In this document: piece after piece, positions 35,401 to 47,400 of the stretch | How positions within the stretch are numbered: position 1 is the first letter of the stretch | Layout of the letters: every line of letters starts with the position of its first letter | Assembly (NCBI RefSeq): GCF_008728515.1 | Contig: NW_022161724.1 | Location: forward strand, 1-64,000 | Direction of reading: 5' to 3' | Length of the DNA stretch: 64,000 nt | Source: Papio anubis | Taxonomy: Eukaryota > Chordata > Mammalia > Primates > Cercopithecidae | Program-made: the position numbers and the translations under genes | The notes under the pieces: generated by a model | Databases searched by the model: none | What the model was told of the DNA's origin: nothing | The model's input: only the letters and a program-made list of their open reading frames with translations

Positions 35401-38400
35401 CTGATGTCTGGGGGCAGGGGCAAGATCAGTGACCTCTGGTGGGTTCTATGAGCTCAGGGAAGTCTGAGATGATTCTCTTTGTGCGACTGTTTTTGGGGAA
35501 GTGACCCTATTTTGTAACTCAGAGAACACACTTTCATCCAATCTGTCCAAATAATAGCAGCAGCTAATAGTTATACAGTACTTATGTGCCAGACATTATT
35601 GTAAGAGGTTTACCTTTATCATATCAAATAATTCTCACAACAGCCCTGTGAGATAGGTATTAATGTCATCATCTCCATTTTATAGATGTGAAAACGAAGT
35701 CACAGAGAGGTTAAGTGACAGGTTCAGAGTTACACAGCTGCTAAGCGACAAAGCTGGGCTTTGGTCCTAGGCAATCTGGCTGCAGAGTCCAAGCTCATAA
35801 TCACATAACCACCACGCTGCACTTCTCTCTTGCTACAAATAGTAACACCGACACCTTAAGGCATCACCTAACCCCATGCACCCTTCCCCTGTCCCACCAC
35901 AAGCAGCTTTAGCCTAACATGTTAGCTATGGCCCAAGGGAACTGGTCTGACAGGTCCCCAGGCTGTCTGGCTCTGTGCCTGTCTCTCCAGCCCGGCTCTG
36001 ACATTCAGTGACAGAGAGTGAGGGTGGGGCAGGCCACAGTGCTGGTGCCAGGGGAGTTAGCGCCTCCTCTTCCACCCTGAAACCTTTCTGTTCAGGAATG
36101 AGAGGAGGGAGTGGGTGAGGACCTTCACCTTGACCCATATCAGCTACTTCTTTCCAACTGAGAACCCTGAAACTGACATGGTATAGGTTTTTTTTTTTTT
36201 TTTTTTTTTTGCACTGCGTCCTGATAATAGGGCCCATCATGAAATAATAACATCTGATCAAGTCAACTAACATTTACTAAGTAGTTACTATGATCCAGGC
36301 ACCATTCCAAGTACTTTATGTTATTAACTTTTTGATCCTCATAACCCTTTGTGATAGGTACTATTCTTATCATCAACCCCAGTTTACAGACGAGGAAACT
36401 GAAGCACTGAGAACTTCAGTAATCAGCACGAGCTCACATAACCAGATGGTAATGCAGAAGCTAGGATTTGAACCCAAGCATCTGGCTGTGGAGCCCATAC
36501 ACTTGACCACTGACCTTGAATAGCAGCCCTCTCTCGCCCCCATCCTAGAAGGTTGCCATGCACACAAACATCCTGGGGGCACAGAAAGGGTAGAGTAACA
36601 AACCTATCTACCTTTGTCTAACCCAGTGGTTTCCAAACTTACTTGCCCACGGAACTTGCCTGAAGGCAGAATACCTCTACTGTCTGTGTCCATAGCACAA
36701 AGCTGAGGAAACATGGGGATAGGCATCATGGGAGACGGACGGTAGGGCGTAATGCTAAGAGCATGGCCTTTGGAATCAGACAGACACAGGTATGAATCCT
36801 GGTGCCCTTACTGACCAACAGTTAGGGCAGGTTGTAGAACCTTGGAGCTTTCTTTCCTCTAGCTGTGAAATAGGAAACAAATACCTACCTCTGGGGTCAG
36901 CACCAGTAGCAGAGTTACTCAGTAGAATCTTACCTTTCTAAATAGTTGTGTGATCTCTCTGGGCTTTTGCTTTCCTTGTCAAAATGAGAGGGATTCCTTA
37001 AGGTCCCTTCCTCTGTGCTCATGGGCTAGGGCCTATTCTCTGACCTGCATGCTCATCCCCTGGGGGAGGACAGGAAATGACCAGCCTGGCCATGTGACCC
37101 GGCACCTCCCCTCCTAATGTGCCCTCTTCCAGGTCAGAATAATACCAGGAAGGGGCTGGTGCTGGAGCCTGGGTTGTGGGCTCCAGTGGGAGTTGGGGCA
37201 GGGACTGGGGCCACCTGGGCATTTTGACATGAACAACAACAAGTCATTAGCACTCAGGCACTGTTTGTTCCTACACAGGGGGCTGGCTGGGTAGCATTCC
37301 TGCCCTTCCTCCCTTCCCTGGCTCCTCCTCCTCCTCATTTCCTGTCGTTAAGTCTCCAGGGCTCTGTGTCTGGCACTGGGCTCGGCCCCATGACCTGGGC
37401 AGGGATACCCTTGGGACACCTAGTGACTTCCGCCCAGCCCTGGGCCAGGCGCCTGCGCATGCCAGACCTTAGGCCTCTGCCTGGGCACGCAGTGCCAAGA
37501 TGCCTGTGCTTAGGGCCCTGCCAGCACCAGGCCTGGTTGTACTGCAACTCCCCGGCAGGTCGTTTTCAGGGACCCGAGGGCAGATGGGAAGCTAGGAGAG
37601 AGGTGGCTGGTGAGGGGAGAGGAAAGGGGTAGGTGGGGTGGGTGTGGGGAGACTGAGAATGGGAGCACTTCTGGGTGGGAACTTGAACTTCTCCACAGCT
37701 GTCTGGCTGTCCCAAGTGTGCACGACTGAGTTACACAAGGTACCTCACCTCCAGGCTTTTATTTCCTCGTAAGTCACAGAGGACAGACAATGCCTGCTCT
37801 GCCTATTTTACATCTGATCCTATTTTACATGAGATCCAGTGAAATCAAGGGGGTGGTTGTGCTTTGTAAACTGTAAAGTGCTTTGTAAACTGTACAGTGA
37901 GCTCTTTGAGACGGCTCATAGACGGTAGAGCATCTTGTCCAGAGATGCCCACAAACCCCAGTTCTCAGGTGGCAGGAAGAGAAGGGTCGTGAGGGGCTTT
38001 CTTGGCCATTATTCCAGGGTATACAGGCCTGGGAATTCCAAATGGCTTGATTGTTACCAACGGCAGGGAATCCTTACTAAGCAGTGTTTCCGTGACAAAG
38101 TGCGTCTTCCTGAGCCAGTCCTGTGTGCCACCAAGGACTTATTCACTCTTGCAGGGCATGGGCTGGCAACATCTCAGAGAAGAAAGACGCTTTCCAGCAA
38201 GCAGCCCCACCCTAATGCCTCACAGATGAGTACTAGCTAACATGTGCATACAGCTCTATGCCAGGCAATGCTTTAAACATTCGACGTGTAGCAGCTCATT
38301 TAATTCTCCCAAAGCCTCATGAGTTGGTATCATTAGTGCTTTATAGATTTTATAGTTAAGGAAACTCAGGTCGGGAGGGAGAGGTTAAATCACTTGTTTC

Positions 38401-41400
38401 AGGTCACATCTTCAATCAGTAGGGGAGCAGATTTGAATCCAGGAGCCTGGCTCCAGCGTTTGTGTTTTTAACTACCAGGCTGATCCGAGGCCCAGAGATG
38501 GCAAGAGACCTGCTCACGGGCCTGTGGAAGGGCACAGAAGCTGGCTGGGGACCAGGCCTGTGACCCCAGCCCAGGAGTGGTCGTTCCTAGGCTTCCTGAG
38601 CTGCTCACATCCTGGCTTCCGTCTCACGGGCCTTCTTATCTCATGTTCTCATGCTTCTTTCAGCTCCTTCACTTCTTTCCCCCAACAGTGGCAGTTCACC
38701 TGGGGGTGTGGGCACCCCTGGGCCCTGAGTAAGCAGAATGGGTGCCTTGGGGCTCTCACCTGTAAGGAGGCAGTCTTTGGGTTGGGTCTGGTGATCAGGA
38801 TGGCAGGGTGGGAAGAGGCGATGCCCGAGGCACAGGGTGCTGAGTGAATATTTATTTGCTGAATAAATGGCCACATGGATGCATTTGGGGTTGGGGCCTA
38901 GGCAAGGGTGGAAGTGATGGGGGAGGGGAGGTATCCAAGAGCTGGGCTTGAAGGCCTCACACTGATGTGCACACTTTCCCTGCTGCCTCCAGACACCACT
39001 CACCAACAGTGAGGAATCCCTGGATTTCAGCGAGAGCCTGGAGCAGGTAGAAGCCTGGGTGGGGTGGAGCTGGGACAGGCAGCACCATGAGGGGTTCAGA
39101 GCCTGAATCACTGTGCTCTTCCTCCTTCCAAGGCCTCCACAGAGCGGGTGCTCAGGGCTGGGAGGCAGCTGCATCGGCAACTGCTGGCCACCTGCCCAAA
39201 CCTCATCCGAGACCGGAAGTACCACCTTAGGCTCTATCGGTGAGTGGAGGCCCTGCTGCGTCCCTGCCCAGCCTCCCTGCTTTCTCTCCGTTCCACTCTA
39301 TTTCAGGCACCTGGGCCTCACCCTGCTTCTAGCAGAGGGACGAACCAGGCTTGGACCTCAGAGGGTGCCTTTCTAATGCAGAGTTCCTCCCTCTCCTTGC
39401 CACCCTCCTTCCACTGGCCTGTCCCCTTCTACCTTCCATAGGCAGTGCTGCTCTGGCAGGGAGCTGGTGGATGGGATCTTGGCCCTGGGACTTGGGGTCC
39501 ATTCCCGGAGCCAAGTTGTGGGAATCTGCCAGGTGCTGCTGGATGAAGGTGCCCTCTGCCATGGTGAGCCCGAGCCCAGGGTGGGGTGCCCCGGGCTGGG
39601 CTGGGCAGTGATGGGGACAGGACAGGGCAGTCCTGGGAAGCAGGCATTACTTGGGGAGTGCTGACGGGTGGCATTGCTGTGGGGTTTCATATCCACATGG
39701 CCTCAATTTCCTCTCCTCCCCCATGCCTGGGCCTCTGCCCCCCAGTGAAACACGACTGGGCCTTCCAGGACCGAGATGCCCAATTCTACCGGTTCCCCGG
39801 GCCCGAGCCCGAGCCCGAGCCCGTGGGAGCTCATGAGATGGAGGAGGAGTTGGCTGAAGCTGTGGCCCTGCTCTCCCAGCGGGGGCCTGACGCCCTGCTC
39901 ACTGTGGCACTTCGAAAGCCGTGAGTCAGAATCCCTGCACCCCGTGACCCCAGACCCCACATAGCACTCAGATTCCATGGTTTCTCACACTGATCTCTGG
40001 GGACATCCCTCACCTGTTGTGGAGGGAAGGGAACCTGGCTGGCCCAGAAGCCCCTGGCCCTGACTGCCATGGACTCACTGTGTGACCTGGATCCCTCCAC
40101 ACTCCCAAACCGACCCCAAGTCAGTTTCTTCCTCTGTAAATGAGGGTGTTGGGCCAGGGGGATCTCTGAGGACCCTTCCCACTCAGAGACACAGTTGTGG
40201 CTGAAAGCAAGGGAGTTTTGGAAACTGCAGTCCGGTGGGTCCAGGTTCAAATTCCAGCTGGACCGGCTACTGGCTGGGTGACCTTGAGCCTCCCCATGCT
40301 AGTTCCTGTTCTGTCAAGTGAGGATAATTGAACTGCTCCTTAGGCTTGTTGTGAAACAATGCATGCAAAATGCTCATCACAGGCGCTGCCACATGTGCGC
40401 ACTCAGTAAAGGTTAGCCGCTGCTGATAACCGTCACTGCTGAGGCACCGTCTGGGCTTCGGCTGGGTGGGTAGAGTGGCTCCCTGCGCCTGGCGGGCCCA
40501 CAGTTCACGGTGTGCTCCCATCCCTCCTGTCCCTGCAGCCCAGGTCAGCGCACGGATGAAGAGCTGGACCTCATCTTTGAGGAGCTGCTGCACATCAAGG
40601 CTGTAGCCCACCTCTCCAACTCGGTCAGTCCCGCCCCTCCCAGCCCTGCCCTGTCCCAGGCATCTCCTCTTCCTGTGACTTCCCTGAAACTCAACTGCTG
40701 GGCCAGAGGGCATTTCTCCACTTCCATCTGTGGCTGGAAATTTTCAGTCTGATTTCTTGCCCCCAGCGCTACTCTGTCTGAAAATCCTTCCGCCTCTCTC
40801 AGCCCATTTTCTCCACTTGCTTTGTCTCCTGCCAAATCCTGGAAACACCTGACCTGGCCACATTTCTGTCCCTCAGCACTTGTGTCTTTGGACCTAACCA
40901 CACCCCTAGCAAAAGCCTGGCTGCTCTGCACATGAACTTGTCACCACCGACTCTCCTATCTCCACCACACAGGTGAAGCGAGAATTAGCGGCTGTTCTGC
41001 TCTTTGAACCACACAGCAAGGCAGGGACCGTGTGTAAGTCCAGCAGGGCACAAGAAGCCAGGCACAGGGCCTGAACATGGGCAGAAGGATGTGTGAAGGA
41101 GTGGTAGGTGCCAGGAGGGCCTGGTCTGAGGTATGCCTCTGTCAGTGTTCAGCCAGGGGGACAAGGGCACTTCATGGTACATTATCTGGAAGGGATCTGT
41201 CAACGTGGTGACCCATGGCAAGGTGAGTCCTCCCTCCTCCCCGCCCCAGTGCCCTGGATCCTAACTGCTCCCTGGTCCGTTCCTCATGGGTAGTGCCTTT
41301 GTTAGTCTACTGCTGCTGACCCTCTGTGTCTCCTGTCTGGGTTGTTTTCCTGCTGTGGGTCTGTCCTGGCAAGGGCTGGGGCTGGCAGGGGTGGGCTGAG

Positions 41401-44400
41401 ACTGAGGCCTGGCTGCAGGGGCTGGTGACCACCCTGCATGAGGGAGATGACTTTGGACAGCTGGCTCTGGTGAATGATGCACCCCGGGCAGCCACCATCA
41501 TCTTGCGAGAAGACAACTGTCATTTCCTGCGTGTGGACAAGCAGGACTTCAACCGTATCATCAAGGTGCTGCTGCTGGGGTCGGGGAGGGCAGGGGCCGT
41601 TCGTCCAGAGAAGTGATGTGGGGCGAGGAGTAGGGACCAGAGCAGAGGGCCTGTAAGAAGCAGGGCAGGTAGGAGACGCTGGGCTATGACGGCTGGCAGT
41701 GGGGACCATGGCCCTGGGTATGTGTGAGAAGGTGAAGCCCATAGGGCACAGCAGGGGTTCAGCGAGACCAGTGACCTCAGGCGCAGTGTGGGAGACCAGG
41801 GGAAGGATGAGTGTACACGGGGCAGGGGACTAGGCTGTGGGGCAGGAAGGATGCATGGAAGGAAGGGAAGGCTGAGGAGGTGGAGCCAAAGTCAGAGGTG
41901 GGAGAAGGGCTGTGGGTCCCTGTGGGACCCTCATGGGGCTCAGGGGCTGGAATAAAGGAGGTAGATGAGAGGGTCTAAAGCTGGAACATCATGTGTTGAG
42001 CATGGGGTGTGGCCTTTTCTCCAGGATGTGGAGGCAAAGACCATGCGGCTGGAAGAACATGGCAAAGTGGTGCTGGTGCTGGAGAGAGCCTCTCAGGGCG
42101 CCGGCCCATCTCGACCCCCAACCCCAGGCAGGAACCGGTAACATACCTGCCATGCTCCCTCTCCACACTGTCTCTCCTTTCATTTCCCAGTCTTTGCTCC
42201 CTTCCCCTGTGTCATATCCCTGCCCTCTGGCCACCCGTGGATGGAGAGGTATTGAGGGACCAGGATGCACCCGCTGAGTCAGTCTCTTCCCTGCCCTAAG
42301 GTGGGACAGGGCTGGCTAATCGAGAAAAATGATGTAATTGGTTATTGATGTCTGCCCAGGTGTGGGAGTGGGGAGTGGTGGCACCAGTGCCATAGATTGG
42401 CCATTTCTGCTAGGTATACAGTGATGTCTGGTACCCCAGAGAAGATCCTAGAGCTCCTGTTGGAGGCCATGGGACCAGATTCCAGTGCTCATGACCCAAC
42501 AGGTAAGGGCAAGAGACACCCTGCCTGCTTTCTGACTCATTGGGTGGTCCATGCAGCCTGGGAGAGAGCCAGGTACCCTGCATCTGACCTCACCGAATGC
42601 TGGATTGGTCTGTACAGTGGTTGGCAATAAGTCCTCTTACCTGTGCTCTTGGCTTAGTGGGGGGCACTATCACAGGGGCTGGACACTGCTGGTACCTTGC
42701 AGGTGGTGGGATGTGGGGAAAGGTCCTTCCATCTGTCCATACACCTGTGCTCAGCAGACTTGGCCTCTGAAGCCTCCTCCCATCCCCCTACCCTGCCCTA
42801 CAGAGACATTCCTCAGCGACTTCCTCCTGACCCACAGGGTCTTCATGCCCAGCGCCCAACTCTGTGCCGCCCTTCTGCACCAATATCCTTCCAGCCCCAC
42901 GGGGATGGTGTGTGTAGGGGATAGGATGGTGCATAGGGTTGAGAGAATCTTACCAGTGTGGCTGTGCTGAGTCCTCTAAATGCCAGCCTGCTGCCAGGCC
43001 CAGCTTGCCTGGGGCCTGGGCATCCTGCCCGTCCTTTGCCTCAGGTGGGTGGCCCTGGTTGGATATTGTGGTTCCCTTGACTGGTGCCCACCTTCCATGC
43101 GGAGCCTGCGGGTGGCAGTGAGCAGGAACGCAGCACCTACATCTGCAACAAGAGGCAGCAGATCCTGCGGCTGGTCAGCCAGTGGGTGGCCCTGTATGGC
43201 TCCATGCTCCACACTGACCCTGTGGCTACCAGCTTCCTCCAGGTACCTGAGAGTGAGGCACAGCAGGGCTGGGCTGCCCGAGGTGGACACAGCTACAGCC
43301 ATCTCAATGCATCTTGGCTCTTCTTAGAAACTCTCGGACCTGGTGGGCAGGGACGCCCGACTCAGCAACCTGCTGAGGGAGCAGTGGCCAGAGAGGCGGC
43401 GACACCACAGGTGATGCTTTGATTCCGTTAATTTGTCATTTCCATAACTGGCAGTGCCACGGGGACCAAGAGCATATGCTCTGGAGTCAAGCACTTGGCT
43501 TCAGATCCAGGCTGAACCACTTACTTCAATTCCTTGTTCTTATCAGTCCCCTTGCTGTTCACCCTCACGCCACACGTCCATCCATTCTCATGCGTCATGC
43601 ACTCATTCATTTATTCATTCTCATATCCTGAGTGTACCTGCTGTTCTCACTTCCTCCATTGGGCATGCATTTATTACCAAATACCCTCAGTGCCAGTTTC
43701 TGCCAGCCCCGCCCAGTACATTTCCTAGACTTTACCTTCACCCTTGCAGGTGTTCCCACGGGAGCAGCTGAGATTCAGGGGGATCGGGAGCTCATCTGAA
43801 ACAGCACTTGATCTGAAACCCTGGGTCTCCATCTGCCTTTAACTTTTTCCTTCCCCTCCTGGCCTTGGAAAATCACAAAGTCCAGGGGCCTGGTTTCAAG
43901 ACCGTGTTTGCCCCTCTGTATGTGATACTTACCTGGTAGTGCTTACCTCTGAACCACTGGTGAGGGCCGGGGGGAATCCAGAGCCCCAGGGGCCTCCCTG
44001 CTGCTGGCCCAGGAATACCCGGGCTTGCTCACCTCCCTTCTCTCTTGTCCGCAGGTTGGAGAACGGCTGTGGGAATGCATCTCCTCAGATGAAGGTGTCT
44101 GCCTGGCCCCAGCTTCTTTCCTCTGCTCCTCCTGGACTGCAGGCCCCTCCTTCACCCCCTGACCCTGAGGGGCTCTGTGTGCGTGGGAAGCTCTCCTCCC
44201 ACAGACACACCCTTGGGTCTGTGACAGGTGTTCACAGGGCCCTTGCTGCATGTGGTGCCCTGGGCCAGGCCGTGCCCGGAGGCGCAGAGGCCTAAGGCGG
44301 TCTCCCTCCTCCCCCACTCCCTGACTCCATGGGCCTTTTATTCCTTTTGGGAGGTAATTCATGCCCACAGGTAGAGCCTGGGAGATAAGGAATGGTGGCT

Positions 44401-47400
44401 GGAGTTGGCCTCTGAGGCCCACAGGGCTCCTGGTGGCCAGTGCTATGGGAGCTCAGAGGAAGGTGAGGCCCCTCCCTGGAAAGTCAGAGGTGGCCCCAGG
44501 CCATTCTCAGCTGGGGCTTAAAGGGAAGCAAAGAGGGGACGAGAAGATGTGACTGCAGCCAGGATTTGAGAAGATGTGACTGCAGCCAGGATTTGGTTGA
44601 GGAATGGTGGGAGAAAGAACTGGAAAGGTAGAGTGGGTTGGTGGTGGGGAGGGCTGCACTGGGAATAAAATCCAGGGGCCTCACCGGCCAGCAGGCTCCC
44701 CGTGCTCCCAGCCTACTGTGCGTCCCAGCCTCTGCCTGCTGGAGGCTCTCACTGGCTTCTTCTCCTCCGAAGGCTAAGCCTGTTATCCCCTCAGGACCTT
44801 TGTACTTATCCCTTAGCCTGGAAGCGTCTTTCTCTGGCTCTGCCTGACAGGATCCTTCTTGTTCTCATCTCAGCCAAATGCTGGGTTCCCAGACAGGCCC
44901 CCTCCCATCTCCCTATCTGGAGCACCTTCCCCTTTCTCCCCACCGGGCTGTGCCGTGGTGTCCTCTGTGATTTTCTTCAAAGCACTCTTGCCAGGTGGAG
45001 TTGTTTTCTTTGCCTACTTGCTTTCTGTCCTTTGGTCTCTCTCCCATCCCACTGGAGGATTGACTTCCCTCCTGCGGGCCCCCACCTCCGCTTCTCCTTG
45101 CTCACATGCTGCCTGGCTCTTGGCTGACGCTCAGAAACTGATGTGGGCTCACCCTCGCGGGCTGGGCACTGTGCTAGGTGCTGATGCTGCACTTCAGCCC
45201 TGGCCTGTGGGGCTGCAGTCAGGCAAGGGGCAGAGCAGTTAAACAACCCGTGATGTGCAGTGGCACAGGACACTTTCTGAGAATCTGCACTGGAGTCGGC
45301 TCCTGAAAATGGGAGGGGAAGGGCCGACTCCAGTGCAGATTCAGGGAAAGTGTCCCATGTAAGCGACTACTGGAGCTGAGAGCTGCAGGGGGCGAGGGTG
45401 GAGGAAGAAGAGGATACCTGGCGGGCAAACCCAGGAGGAAAGGGAACCCAGGAGGAGGATCCCTGGAGGAGCGAGAGTGAGAGCAGGGCCCCAGAGCAGG
45501 CAGGAAGTGGGCAGGGCCCCATGGGCCAGGGCCAGGGGGTCTGATCTTTGTCCTAAGAGCAGTGCAGACCACTGAAGGGGTTTGAGCCAAGGTTGGCAAA
45601 GTCTGATTTGTGTTTTGAATAGGTCAGCTAAAGAGCCTGGGCTTTCTCCAGCAAACAGTGGCCGCCATTGAAGCCGAGGGCGGGAGCTTCACGGGGCTCT
45701 GGTCAGGCAGACTGGAGGAGGAGGGTTGGAGGCACCTGGGAGGGAGGAGGAGGAGCATAGTTGGGCCATTGGAGTAGATAAGGAGTGAGGCCTCGTGGGC
45801 AGGTGGAACTGAAATTAGCCTGGGCAGGGGAGGAGGGGGCATGGGAGACCCATTTCAAAGAAGAATCCTCAAAGCAAGATGACAAGCTACAGGAAGTGTG
45901 GAGGAGCCTGGAGCCTGGGAGAATGGCTGGGGAGCAGAGTGGTCTGGGAGGCAGGATGCAAGGATCCGATGGGTATATGGAGTGTGAGGTAATGGATCAC
46001 TCATGTGGAAGGATCCAGGGGGTGTTTGAGACCAGGGTTTGGAAGAGAGTTCAGCACTGCTGGTAGTTTTGGGAATCACCCATGTACAGGCGACATATGA
46101 GGCAGTGAGGAACTCTGCAGGGGGCCCTGAGATTTGAAAATGTAGGGAAGAGCAATGGATTGAGGTCTGAACCTGGAGCATCTGCCATACGCAGAGCTGG
46201 GAGGAGGGACAGAGTCAGTACCAGAGTCGGAAAAAAGCAGGGTGGGAAGGGGAACCTGCGTCAGGAGCCTTGCCTGGTAGGTGCTGCCCCACCAGCAGAG
46301 GCTTGGCAGTGGTTTCCACGCACTGCATCTCTGCTGTGGACTGGGACAGGGCCGCTGGCACAGTGTTGGAGCACAGAGAGGGAAAGGAGCAGCAGGGATT
46401 CCAACTCTGCCAGTTAGCAGCTGTGTGGCTTTGGGCATGTTACTTAACCTCTCTGAGCCTCATTTATTTCATCCATAAATGGAAATAATAATGCTTTTGT
46501 CAAAGGTGCATTGTGAATATTTAGATCCTCAGAATAATGCCTGGCTTGTAGCAAATGGTAGCTGGAGGGAAAGGAAGAAAAAATCCAAGTCAACAGCTGA
46601 AGAGTTTTCATATCAGAACTGCTCTGGACCTATCTGGCAGAGGCAGAAGCACACACACGCAGGGGCATGGATTTGCCCCGCCCTTAGACACGTTGTGTCT
46701 TCTCCTGGAGCCTTGGTCCCAGGTGCCTTACCTGGGCTCAGGTGAATGTGGCAGGCAGAGCCCTCTGGTGGTGTGAATGCTGTGTGGCGCCCGTGCTCCT
46801 GGTGACACAGGGCCCTCACAATCCCTCCCTCCATGCTCTCCTCTCGTCCTCCCAGTCTTATTTTCTCATTCCTCTTCCTCCCAGGCCCGGAACTTGCCTG
46901 TTTGGCTCCCCAACCAGGACGAGCCCCTTCCTGGCAGCAGCTGTGCCATCCGAGTTGGGGATAAAGGTTGGTGGTCTGAGCCAGTTGGGCACGCCTGACA
47001 TCTGCACCCTGCTGTCTCTGCCTCTCTTGTCTTGCTGTTGTCGCTTTTGACCTGGGTGTGCCTGGGCCAAGGTGGCATGCTGTACTCCTCAGGGTCTGTG
47101 TTCCAGGCTGCTGGCCACATCTGTCTCCTGTACCTCTTTTTTTTGCTCAGGGCCTCCCCACCTGCAGCTCAGCCTCTTGGGGATTCCTCCCACCCTTACT
47201 GCAATAACTGCCCTCTCCCTCCTGGGGTAGAGATCAGGCGGCCCTTCCCACAGTTCAGTCTGGTCTCCTCTTTAGTCCCCTATGACATCTGCCTGCCAGA
47301 CCACTCAGTGTTGACCCTGCAGCTGCCTGTGACAGCGTCTGTGAGAGAGGTGATGGCGGCGTTGGCTCAGGAGGATGGCTGGACCAAGGGGCAGGTGCTG

